Part shown: piece after piece, positions 44,401 through 55,390 of the stretch
How the letters are laid out: each line of letters begins with the position of its first letter
Position numbering within the stretch: position 1 is the first letter of the stretch
NCBI GenBank assembly: GCA_017506865.1
Contig: JAFCMP010000549.1
Location: forward strand, 496,001 to 560,000
DNA: 64,000 bases
Source: Tribonema minus
Taxonomy: Eukaryota > Sar > Xanthophyceae > Tribonematales > Tribonemataceae
Direction: 5' to 3'
Position numbers and translations under genes: made by a program
Notes under the pieces: generated by a model
The model's database searches: none
Seen by the model: only the letters and a program-made list of their open reading frames with translations
What the model was told of the DNA's origin: nothing

Positions 44401-45901
44401 TACATCAAGAAAGAGACCAGATGTACGCTGCAGTGGCGGGGACATCATTGATCTCTTAGGATAAGGGTCGGGGTAAGATTTAAGCACTTGCTGCTGCTTA
44501 GACATTGTATAGTGCAACATCCTAAGGTGGATGGAAAAACGCCTGCCTTTGAAGAGTGCTTGGGCTTTGAAGCCATTGATAGACATGCTTGAGTAGGGAC
44601 TTCACAAGCCACTTCAAAAGCCGCGTGATGCGCTGGTCGTCTTCATAGCAGAGCTTCTCATAGGCATGATTTTTTGTGCATAGAAACAACGTGCGCCTTC
44701 TTGGAGGGCAGAAACAGCTGCATCTATCGCAATTCGCAGCACTTGCGCCAGTTCTTGCCGCCATTTTGAATGATGCAGCAGCCCATGTACCCACTCAGGG
44801 GTACACAAGCCTGGGTGTCAATGTCTGTTGTACTGATAAACGCACCAACTGTGGAGTTGCTAGCGCACAGTGCAGCACTGCGCTGGACGGTCCTGACAAC
44901 CATTATGATGGTGGCCAGTTACATGACCTGTGCTTGGTGCTCGTGCGTGTTGTCTGCTGTCACAGTGGTACAAAAAGCGCTGACCGACATTGACCGACTG
45001 CAGAAGCTGCATGAGGAGAAGGTGAGGTTTGTAGCTTGCAGCTGCAGCGAAAGCAATCTTTGCAGGCAGCATGTGCTTGTGTCTGCACCTGCTGTAGAGC
45101 ATTGTTCATGGTGCGTATTGCAGCACAACCTAATCACACATGTACATAGACTTTTGAGGGACTGCCATGACCAAATGCAAATGGCAGCCTGGAGGAACAT
45201 GCTGCACATAAGTGCTTTGCAGGCAGCATTCATTTCCGCGTTTCCATTTGAATTAAAGCACGGTAGACTAGCTCATTTCACCGCATAGTATGCCTTAGCC
45301 CTAATCAGCATGCACTGCTGCTGGCTGCAAGTTGGTCATTTGGGAACTACGCTCCTTGGTCGCGTAATCTATGAACCTATGCCTAAACTAACCTGGCCTT
45401 CGTACTCTGACGCATGAGGATTGGATAAACTGAAGTTGCTGAGGTGGACATTGTTGCAGGCTTCATTCTCACAAGCAGTGAAGTTTGATGCCATCAGCGT
45501 GATGTGTCTTTCGGTGCAACAAAGCTGAGGGCCAGAATTGCTGTAATGCCCAGATATTCGAGCACAATCATCATTGAACATTGAGTGTTTGACAATATCC
45601 GTGCTCTCAAGCCCGCAGTTGATGCCACTGTCATGACATGAGCTTGCGCGCGCAAGACTCCGTGTCAGTCAGCGTTGATGCTGTCAAGTGATGACGCTCA
45701 ACTCACTACAGAGCCTGCAATGACTCGTACAGCACCGAACGCGTGCGCGCGCAGATGGAGCAGCTGAAAGACGAAGCGCTAGGCAAGCTCAAGGAACTCG
45801 GCAACAGCCTACTTGGTCACTTTGGCCTCAGCCTTGACAACTTCAAGGTCAACCAGGACGCGAGCGGCGGCGGCGGCTACAACATATCCTTCAATAAATA
45901 G
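41414..45901 (+). CDS. TTC1: TTC1-type tetratricopeptide repeat co-chaperone
   Basis: Five exons: 41414-41830, 43032-43226, 44181-44304, 44966-45021 and 45755-45901, giving 312 residues (human TTC1 is about 290). After an acidic N-terminal region, the TPR block begins KAKEMKEQ-GNTYYLAKQYLDAA exactly across intron 1, continues NKAVYFSNRAACHLRL and KYVKALLRRAEAHERLEKYD, and passes RLQKLHEEK-MEQLKDEALGKLKELGN. It ends in the family's typical tail (FGLSLDNFKVNQD... YNISFNK). TTC1 proteins bind Hsp70/Hsp90 tails through TPRs and link chaperones to other partners in the cytosol. Introns 1 and 3 have GC donors (CAG-GCAAGT and AAAAG-GCAAGC). Both are required to keep the family sequence in frame. Residues 2-6 (GSKFS) fit an N-myristoylation signal. 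Intron 2 carries a MITE. Confidence 0.93.
43259..43498. mobile_element. 240-bp hAT-like MITE with 8-bp target duplication
   Basis: Flanked by identical 8-bp direct repeats GACTTCTC at 43251-43258 and 43499-43506. Terminal inverted repeats are CACAGTTGGGACGAGAC at the left and, reverse-complemented at the right, CACAGTTGAGACGAGAC (16 of 17). The interior is an array of TACTCGTAC/ACGAGTA palindromes in units of about 46 nt sharing ATGATTTCGGAG. An 8-bp duplication and CA-starting terminal repeats are typical of hAT elements. There is no coding capacity, so it must have been moved by a transposase elsewhere. It sits inside intron 2 of TTC1. Confidence 0.85.
43776..43801. repeat. Interstitial TTAGGG array
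   Basis: TTAGGGTCAGGGTTAGGG then TTAGGGTT, in TTC1 intron 2 about 280 bp after the MITE. Confidence 0.85.
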
Positions 45902-47522
45902 CCCCTCCCCCGCGACGCACATTGTTATCACACGAGCATGATGATAGCTGTGCCTCCAGCATGCCGTACATACCGTATGTCGTACCACGTGCTCTGCAAG
46001 TGCGTGGGGGGACATACACAGATGGCCTTTGTACGCCCTTGCAGCCATGTACAAAGGGCAATTTTGAGGGTCTTGCATGCACCATGAGCCTTCGAATGGT
46101 GTTTCTGTCTCGGGCGCAATCACAAAAACAGCAGGTGTACAAACCAGACATGTTGGTGTTCTGCTCAAAACTTTTGTGTCTGTCAATTGCTGAGATGCTA
46201 AGCAGTACCTACCATAAGTGCTTCGAGCTCTTGCGCTGCTAAATCGCCCCCCTCAGCAAAATGGTTTGATTTGCGCATAGATGATGGTTGACGTGAATCA
46301 CTGCCTCTGCTGTGATGTGACCCCCTTCAAAAGTGATTGCTTGGGCATGTTGTGGTGCTGGCACGGTACCAATACTGACCACCAGCAACAGCTGCTCTGC
46401 GGACAGGCAGGCACAAGCAACCCGTAACCATGCAATCCTGAACGTCTGACGCATCGCCACAGCGACATCCTTCGCAAGCACACATGGCACTCAAGATGAC
46501 TGTATTCTCAGGCATCATTGGTCGTCGACATGTATGTACATGGCTATGGCCTTCGAGTGAGCACTGTGCTACATGGCTTTTGCCTGAGCACTGTGGTCAT
46601 GAGCTCACTAGTAAGGCTCCATTGATACCACCGATGTGCCCAGGTCAGCCCGGCGTACACCTGGAAGCATCGCGCAAGCACACAACATAGCAAGGGCGTG
46701 ATCTTCATCAACACATTCACATTAGTACGTATTGACTGTATAGGGCACAGCGCAAACTAGGCTGCTGTGTTGACGCAAGCTTTTCGATTGCATAGGCAAC
46801 CCGGCCTCCCTTGGGCCTTTATAGATACAAGTCCATACGTACGTATTGACTGTGCCTTGCAATCATGGTGTGAAACAACCTTCAGGCGTGCCAGTGAGGC
46901 TTTGATGAATAGACTTGACAAGCTGGTTTGAAGGCTTGCGCAGCTCAGACTCAGTTCACAGCAGACGCAGCAGCATCATACTTGCATGTTTGGACACTCT
47001 GACTGCTGCTCATTGCATGTGTGGTGCCAGCATAGGCACATGCACTGCAACGAGTTGAGTTCAAAAGACAGCCATGGTCTGTGTAAATCATGACTTTGTT
47101 GCAACCCGACTGCCACAGTAGCCCCCGTACGGCGAAACAAGATGCGAAAACATACATGCTAGACATACTTTTGTAAGTCATCCACAACAAGCAGCTTGAT
47201 TACGTATGTTTTGCAGTATCCAATTGCTAAGGCGTAGTGCAGACTACGTTGCTACAAACGACGACAGAAAAAACTTGGGATTGCACTGGATGCGAGGCTC
47301 GTCCTAACATCACACAAGTCCATGGGCACTCATTAGCAACCCACAACCCTCTCACTGCATGCAACGTCGCACGGAGCATGTTTCAGGATAAGTAGTGTGA
47401 TTCAAACATCCCTGTATAATACTGTACCTGAGAGCCCTGACCTTCACAAGACTGTTGGCAACAAAGCTTGAACCTTGGACCAGCCTTTAGCACCGTTCAA
47501 TTTTGCAAGTGGTTTGGCTCAC
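45902..47522. other. Intergenic or 3' region, no clear gene
   Basis: Several mid-length ORFs on both strands (for example around 45920-46490) lack domains and good splice borders. The minus-strand gene to the right may extend into this stretch. Confidence 0.4.
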
Positions 47523-47592
47523 CGTCAAAGCGCTGCCAGGACTCTGGTACTTCAGCACGGTCTACCAGGCTCCCTTCATGATCATCAAGTGC
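47523..47592 (-). CDS. Candidate exon of a minus-strand gene
   Basis: Bounded by GTGGCAG (acceptor) and G-GTGAGCC (donor), phase 0 at entry, reading ALDDHEGSLVDRAEVPESWQ and then RFD. It is probably a downstream exon of the gene at 48619-55129. The connecting exons were not resolved. Confidence 0.35.
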
Positions 47593-47700
47593 CTGCCACA
47601 GTGACGAGAACATTATGTCAGCCACATAAAACGGCAACAACCTCTGTGGTGCGTACACAGTAGCATGTACTGTGCATTGACAACGTGCCTGCACCATACA

Positions 47701-47718
47701 GACAGACAGACAGACAGA
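47701..47718. repeat. GACA microsatellite
   Basis: Four to five tandem GACA units. Confidence 0.9.
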
Positions 47719-48618
47719 TGTCAGAGTGGTGAGCACAGAGCGCAGACTGGGTCATCTATATGCACAAGCTTGATGCCTGAACTTAACTCTAAAGTTCAGT
47801 TCTCGAGGACCTGAGAGTTGGAAATTGTTGTGTTTCGTGCAGGCACGGCATGCGCATACGCACCAGAAGCAGCAGCAACACACATATGCTTGCAGCCTAT
47901 TGCAAATGGTACAGGGGAATGATGTCATCTGGTGTGTTGGCATTCAAATGGTTTCCTCTCCTATATCGCCGTTGGTGCTGCATCCAGCTCTGTAGTGAAG
48001 GCATGCGTACACCAAGCTTCAGAGACACGGCGAAAACCATTTGGTTCCTGTGACAAGCCTTTGCTCTCGGTCTTAGGTCTGGAGAAAGCAGCAAGTTTGG
48101 AATCACAACCACCGTCTTGCCTATGTCATGTGCAAAACCTCAGGCCCATGGCATGCTTCAACACACCTGTGCCATCACCTATGATGGGTCGTCAATGTTG
48201 TGCATACAAACAGCACCACAACAATGGCAGCAAGGAGCCTACTTGCCTGCCAATGGACCTGTGTGCGCCCAAAGCCGCTTGTTGAAGTGTGAGATTGCTT
48301 GTAGTGCACTCCAGCAAGTGCAAGTGCAGGAAGGGCTGCCGAGGGAAATTGTCTGCAAACACACAATGAACATACACAAGGGACACACATCACAGAGCAG
48401 TTGGCCTGAGAACATGCTTATGACAACAACCGCATCTGCTGCAGTCGGGTTAGGGTTTAGAATCAGGGCTAGGTGCACGCAGGTTCCGTTTGGGCCTGTT
48501 GTGTCAAACATGAACACCGACGTTGGTGTTGCTGAGACCTACTGCCTGTTGCCTGTGTGGTGTGTGAGTGCTTGCGTGCGCCTTCTGGGCAGTACGTAGA
48601 TGACAGCTGCCGACAATT

Positions 48619-51600
48619 TCAAAACCATAATGTACCATGTCTGATACTGGTGAGCAGGACAGTGACAAACGCCTTGCGCTGCAGTCTCTTGATAGCGTCA
48701 GCACTGGTATGAGATGATGGCGTCAATAATTTGAAGCATGCCAACAGCATTGAAACTGGATTTGAGGTGGCAACAGCAACAACTTCAAGTTGCAAAACAT
48801 TAAAGCAGAAGGACATCAGCTGATAACTGACTTGCTGCAGCACGACATGTGACCTCAACCCCAAGCTTCGCGGGACGTGAGCATGCAAGTGTGCAACAGT
48901 ACTGACAACCGACATCTACTTGCGGCCTGTTGCGGATGACAATCAAGACTGATCCCTAATGGCGATACGTCTTTTTGCGTTCACCACTTAGTCATGTTGG
49001 TTTCTTACCGTGTCATAGATTCGTCATGTGCCGTGTCACCGTCTGGATTGTGACAGTGCTCTTCAGCAGCCTTGTGACCACACGAACGTTCGCCGCAGAA
49101 GGCGTGGCGACTGGTACCAAACTGCCGTTTGCGAGCGAGCAGTTCCCCTAGGGTCTGCATGAGATTGCCTCTGTCGCTGTCTGTCTTGACGTCTTTTGAA
49201 CTCATGTGCGGCTGGTCCAGTAGCTCCTGTGCAACAGCAATGTCACATAGCGCAGAGGTATGTAAGAATGTGCACGAGACACAGGTCAGCAGGGTGTACA
49301 GCAGCCATGCGTATGACATTGCAAGCAATATGCAAGCGTGTAGCATCACATATGTTGCATGCACACGACACAAGAGGCCTGGCGCGCTATTGGCAGAAGC
49401 ATACGATGTAGAGCTCTTGTCGTGTTGGAAATGGTCAGCAATATGCAAACGCTTAACGGCGCTTGGCGTGACACATTGCATAAACATTCCACAACAGTCT
49501 GCTTGCAAATCAACGATGGGCAGGCTAGGGGCTGCCTGGTATGAGAATGGCAGCTGTGTGTGAAGTAGCCTGCAAGGAACCCCAGACCTGAGTATGGCGC
49601 TTGCTTTAGATGATGGCGGTTGTACCACCTGCATCATGGTCAGCTTCATCAATTGCATTTGTCATGGCTAGCCAATTACAAAATTCAGGAGATTGTATTG
49701 TTGTGTTACTGTGTTCTGTCTTGTGTATTCAAAGTGTTCAGGCCTGACCCGTGCCAACACCGAGAAATGCCCAAATCTGCTGTCCGCAACCTACCTTAGG
49801 CACACGAGTGCCATGTACTCCACAATACTATATGTACACGATGGGATTGTGTCTGCCAATGGCCTGCTGGTTCAACAAGTGACAGCGACCCAAACACGTT
49901 GAAAGGCTGCCCTCATGGTGCACAGTCTTGCCCCAACACGTCTAACCTACAGGCTCATGGTATCAACTATCAGCCATTAGTAGGTCAAGACTCACCTGTA
50001 CAATGTTCAGGTGCATCTCGGTGATCACACCCTGCAAAAGCGGCAGTCAAATGCGCAATCAAGTCATTTCCAATCAATGTGGAAGTGCCATGATGCTGTC
50101 AATGCAGCGTACAGAAAGAGCATTGAAGGTGTCAGGCGGCGAAAGTTTTATTGAGCACCTTCTAGCAATGATGCAAGAGCATCTCGACCCCTTTGCCAGC
50201 AAGTGCAACATGGCAGTTTCCGGGTACTGACGCTGCAACCACCAAAACTGCATTCAAGATTGTGCTCTTATGCGCTGATGCTTCATTCAATCAAGTTGCA
50301 ACTGAGGATTATGCTGAGATGTAGCAATGATGCACCAACGCTGCACAACTAAGGTGTTTGGTGTGGTAATAATCCGAATGTTACACCTCAGGGAGCAGTG
50401 CAGGGGTCAAACAATTTAACTTGTTGCTCACCGCATTCTCGTCAAGCCAGATGGACTCATTGCTAACTGCACCTTCGACCAGATGACGGTGATTCGCCAA
50501 CAGCACGTGAAGCTCCTGCGAGATACGTAGCAAAGTGCAAGTGCAACTTCGGACGTTGCTTTGCGGTGAGCACTGGCGCATTGTTGCAAAGTCAGTCCCA
50601 CATACATTGTGCACAGCCGTGCTGCTGCTGTACTTCACGTATTGAAGTATGTCTGCAGTCGTCACTCTGTTCAAGAGGATGATGCATGCACCATGAGCAA
50701 GCAAATGCACCAAATGTTGCACTGTGGAATGTCCAATCATCACCGCAGCATTGACCCTAGTCTCACGCCGCTTGACGCTTGTGCATGATTGCCCTGAACA
50801 CGAATCGCGGAGGGCGAATGCACATGCAACAGGGACTATGCTGATGTTAGCTGTCGCTAATCCCCTTTCTAACTCATACATAGAGATGGCGGGCCAGTCA
50901 CATTGCACGATTCAAGCATTGCTGGTACGTTAATTGGGGTTTGACATTGCGCGGTCACAGAAACCACTGTATGCAAATGGGGTGTTGATGATGGTCAGTT
51001 GCACGTCAGAAGCCATTCACGCACCTCTAAGACAGCTCGGCGCTCCGCTGAATCATCACACATCTTCAGCCTATCCTCCATAGCCGTCACGGCTGCCTCT
51101 GGGTCACCGAGGCGCAGCTGAACCGTAAACACTGCCCTGTGTGCGCACTGATGAAGGCGTTGCACGTACTAATATCGTAAGCAGCTATGTGCGCAAGCAT
51201 GTCAGCAGGACTGCACAGAGGGCGCTGGTGGCAGGTGCTCGTAGTGCACAAGACAAGGCAGAGTGAGGCAATGCCGACCCTAACCCTAACCAAAAGCTTC
51301 AGCGGCTGTTTCAGCTTCGGCTGCATGGTCGTAGCAAACAGGGGCCTGCACAACGTCATGTGCGTGAGCTATCACAGCTACCGCAGATGATAGTGTGTAT
51401 GATCATATTTCAAAGCATAATTGAGTCTGATGGTACTGTGGATGTGGACTGAAAAAACAAAGAAACAAAGATTTGTTAGGTCCAAAGGCGTTAGACCAAA
51501 TGTCCCAACGGCAAAGGGTATCATGGTATGTATACACCATGGGTAGGTAGCTAAAGGTGCAACCAGTACTCATTTGATACGGCGCGCTTTCTTCTGGAGC

Positions 51601-54600
51601 AATTGAATCCTGCCTCACTAGAGCATACACACCATTGATAACATAAGCAGCATGTCTCATCAGGTCAGCCCTAATCCTGATGCTTAGGTGTACATACACT
51701 GTACATACACAAGATTGGCGGGCAAACCAACATCAACTTCATCATTCAACGCGCGCAACAGTACAAAGCGGCCTATTAACTCACTTTGATTCTCTCTCGC
51801 TCTGCTTGCTGCCGTAGCTTCTCTTGAACCTCCGCTTGCCGCTCAAGCTCCATGACGAGGGCCTGAATGATACAGGGCACAGCAAACGCGGTTAACACCC
51901 CTACCCTAATCCTAACCCTAACCCTAACCCTCGTTGTCCACACCAAGGTGGGCTAGTTGAGCACTGCTTTTGTAAGCTTTAAGGGTTTGCATTAGGGCTT
52001 GATTGAAGTACACCATAGTTTCAAGGTATGCGCATGATGCAGATGCCAGCAGTAGCTCAGTTCCGTTTGTCAAAAACATCAGTGCCCTGAATTTACTGCA
52101 TGTCATGAGTATGAGCACAGCCTACCATACCTCTGGCTCACGGCCATTCGGCAGTAGCCCAGTCATGGATTCTAACCTACTGTGCTGTGAACGGACACAG
52201 CTCGTATAAGTTTCTTTCACATGAGCAGAAATGACAGCGCAATCAATATCGACTGCTAAGCTGTGAAGATGTATTTTCTTCATGTCGCGCTTTGCACCAC
52301 AAGTATCATGTACACAGACAATACACACTCACCTCTCTGGCAGCTGCGGTCATGATAGCCAGCTTCCTGGCCAGATTTGCGTCTGCTATCTTCTCCTCAG
52401 GCGTCTTGCGTTTTTTGCGTGGCGGCGACGCACGAGTGGCCAGGGTATAATACTTGAGTGCACCCTGAAACAGGTTTCCATGAAAGGCAGCAGTAACAGG
52501 AGTCGAGAGTGAAGAAGGTGATGTTGAAGTGAGGTGCCATGGCACTCGATGCCTGAGCAACCATGATGCCATCTCTCGGTTTGACTTCAATGCATGCACT
52601 GCTACTGTACGTTGACTGCAAAGACATGAACATGCAGCACGACCAATGCAGATAGCACCTGGCAGCCGCCGAAAACATGTATTGGCCATCACAGAACGTC
52701 AAGTACACACTCCTGGAAGCGAATTGAAGGCATGGTGGCTTTGCTCTACTGGGGCAATGTAGTGGCTAGGTGTCTCTGCACGCGCCAGTTCTGAATCCAA
52801 AACAAATGCACAAACATGCGTTGGAATGTTAAAGTTCTGGAGGCAGACAGACACATATTCTCTCTTTTGAGTTGCTTGAATATGTAGGCGGCATGAACAC
52901 GCTCAATCCCAAAACCAAATTGCACGAAATTCTGGTAGTTTGCCTCGGCAATCTGAGGAGTGTTCTGGCAAAGTGTGAAAGTTTCCCTGCACATCGATTC
53001 CCTGCACATCGAGTTGTCACTCACACACATTCTTGACAGACTCAGTGTACAATCACAAGTCTGCAGCCCGCTGCAAGTGGTGTGCTGCGTTTTACATTGG
53101 CTAATCTTCTCTGTGCCATTTGTACCATACGAGCACGCATGAAGTTACCACCTTGAATGCCATGATGACCCAAGAAGTACTTCTACAAAAAAAAAATAAG
53201 AAGCACGAATTTTTCTTGAACGTGATCCCCAAATTCCAATAATCAAAAATATTGGAATTAAAACACTTTCAAAAAGAATATAGAAGTATCAAACTTCAAG
53301 ATCTGACCTGCCAATCACAGAGCACATCATACGCCACTGCCATCTTGAAGCAGACACCATAGGGGTCTGTAGACTCCTTCGCCTCCTCCTTTAGCTGTGG
53401 CATCACCAGAGAGCGCACACGTTGTGCCTCAGCATGAGTGAAAATGCGCCATATGTCACAAATATATTTGCTGTGTGGGTGCTGTCGCTCCTTGCAGTGG
53501 GCCAATAACCATATTGATTAGATTTGAACTTCAGTGTCAAAACTGACTCCAAGACTTTTGGAACACTATGAAGTATATGAATCTAGCGATTCCTCCTCGG
53601 CAGTAGCAGTGTAACCCTGTGATATCCGAATGTGCCTATGCAGTGACATCACCTGCAGTGAATGGAGCTGCAGTCTCCCCATGTGACAACAGCTGTCGTG
53701 AGGTCACTATGCCCCTTCCTCCCATTCACCAGTACTCTGCCTGTCATTTTTCCTTGTGCACATGTGTGTACCTGCAATCCTGCAAAGCTTACAGCACAGC
53801 AGCACTCTCATCACACACTGGAAGTCAATACTGAGCATCCGTGTGCCAATGCGTAACTCCACTCCATTCCCCTCACCTGCTGTAGCTGCAGAGTCGCCAT
53901 GGTTTTTGCTGCCATGTCGCCGCCTTGTACGGCAGGGTAGTACGCAGTGGCATCTGCTGCACGCCCCTTCTGTAAAGTGTTGCTGCTGCTCGTACTGCTG
54001 CATTTGTTGAAGCGTGCACTGCGTCCACTTTTGGTGGCACCAGCCGATCTGAGACGCGTGGTAGCTACACTGGTGCCAGCAGCTGCTTGCGCACCGGCAA
54101 CTTGCTGGCTATGACGCTTGGTACTGCAGCTTATCACATCATTGATATGACCAGTTGAGGTGCCTGGCGTGTGTGCTGTACTGCCCTGACTGGCATGTTT
54201 GACGCTCCTGAGGTCATCGCCATTTACGGCAACGGTGCCCCGCGCTGTTTCGAGCAGAGGCACCGCTGCTTTGTCAGTGCGACGCCCGGTGTTGATGATA
54301 ATCGTCCTTGCAGTGCATGCTTCCTTGGCGCTGCTGCTTTCGCAAGCATGCAGTGGAGGCAAACAGAAATGCGCAGTTCAAATCAGCTCCGCAGACCGTT
54401 TGTGTAGTCAAAGCATAAGAAGGTGGTCGCAATGACATGACGCATTTTGTCGCAAGCCGTCCCTCGTTCAGAACATACCAAGCCTGTGTAAATACATGTG
54501 AGTGGCACAGTACTGACAGAGTGATCACTTTCCCCCTGTTGGCGCTCTCTTTTCTACTGCGCCACTCTCAGCATATAGCTTGTTTGCGAATGCGGTTCAC

Positions 54601-55129
54601 ATCCTTCGGGCCCCTCACAAGTTGTCCACTTTGACGTACGACAGTGAGGCAGATGATGATATGGTGTACTACACAAAGGTGCTTGAGTAAGGCCTTTCCA
54701 ATTTGATTGGACGAGCTTCACCTTTTGGGAAGCGATGTGCTGGAGGTATCGCAGTGTCGCTGTCGCCGCCACTCTTGGTCATTTGTCTGCAGCATGGTAG
54801 CAGCAGGGAGTGAATGCAGTCGCAGCCTGGAGTTGCCAGGGCTAAAGGGATTGGCCTACCACATCATGTAAAGCGGATGCGGTCCAATCGTTCTGTGATA
54901 CCTTGACAGCACCATCATGACCGTGCCAAGCCGTATTTGTCGTCAGTTCGACAGAGATGTGCGCGTGACATACCTCGCATCTGATCACTTGGAGAACGCT
55001 GTGAATGTATTGTTTGCGCTGCTGGTCCTGGAAAGCGGCTTCTTTCTGCTGCGTCGAATAGGCTTCAAGCACGGGCTGCAGCACCCGCTTGTGGGCTGCT
55101 GAATGAGCCTCATGCGATTCTTCAGACAT
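48619..55129 (-). CDS. Unrecognised multi-exon gene
   Basis: Eleven exons with compatible phases: 55129-54974, 54786-54722, 54336-53877, 53490-53308, 52464-52333, 51862-51785, 51117-51025, 50515-50432, 50031-49996, 49226-49009 and 48703-48619, about 530 residues. It starts [21 protein letters not shown] low-complexity Ser/Thr/Ala region fills exon 3. Exons 4-5 are the most conserved-looking ([39 protein letters not shown], then [20 protein letters not shown], a basic stretch like a nuclear signal). Exons 6-8 are charged and helical ([20 protein letters not shown]). Exon 6 would hit a stop three codons past its donor, so splicing there is needed to go on. The end at 48619 is tentative: a weak donor at 48629 could lead to further exons, including 47592-47523. 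I do not recognise the protein. Confidence 0.65.
51901..51930. repeat. Interstitial CCCTAA array
   Basis: Four CCCTAA-type units, one degenerate, in the intron before exon 6 of the minus-strand gene. A shorter one lies at 51278-51292. Confidence 0.85.
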
Positions 55130-55390
55130 GCGCGTTCAATTGCTGATCATCGGCCTCGTTGAGCACAACGGGGCTATACAAGCTTCGTGGAGGACACGAA
55201 TGAATAGATGAAGCTGTATCAGCTTGACGTCGATGCCTAGCCGCCAACGCGCCTTCCTTCTCTCTACAGTAAGCTTAGAGAGGAGGCGTTTCGGGCACTT
55301 CAAGAGTGAACTTCTACTTCAAGCTGCAACCCTTTTCAAGCCTGTGGCTTCGACGAGGCTTGCAATTGAGGCTTTACTGGCTGCAGGAAG
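55130..55390. promoter_or_regulatory. Probable bidirectional promoter
   Basis: 261 bp between the divergent starts of the minus-strand gene (55129) and BMS1 (55391). No TATA box recognised. Confidence 0.5.

Noticed and set aside
48090-48130. Minus-strand GKTVVVIPNLLLS resembling a P-loop helicase motif
   Set aside because: No upstream glycine-rich context, no other helicase motifs in frame, and a stop in the competing frame; probably chance.
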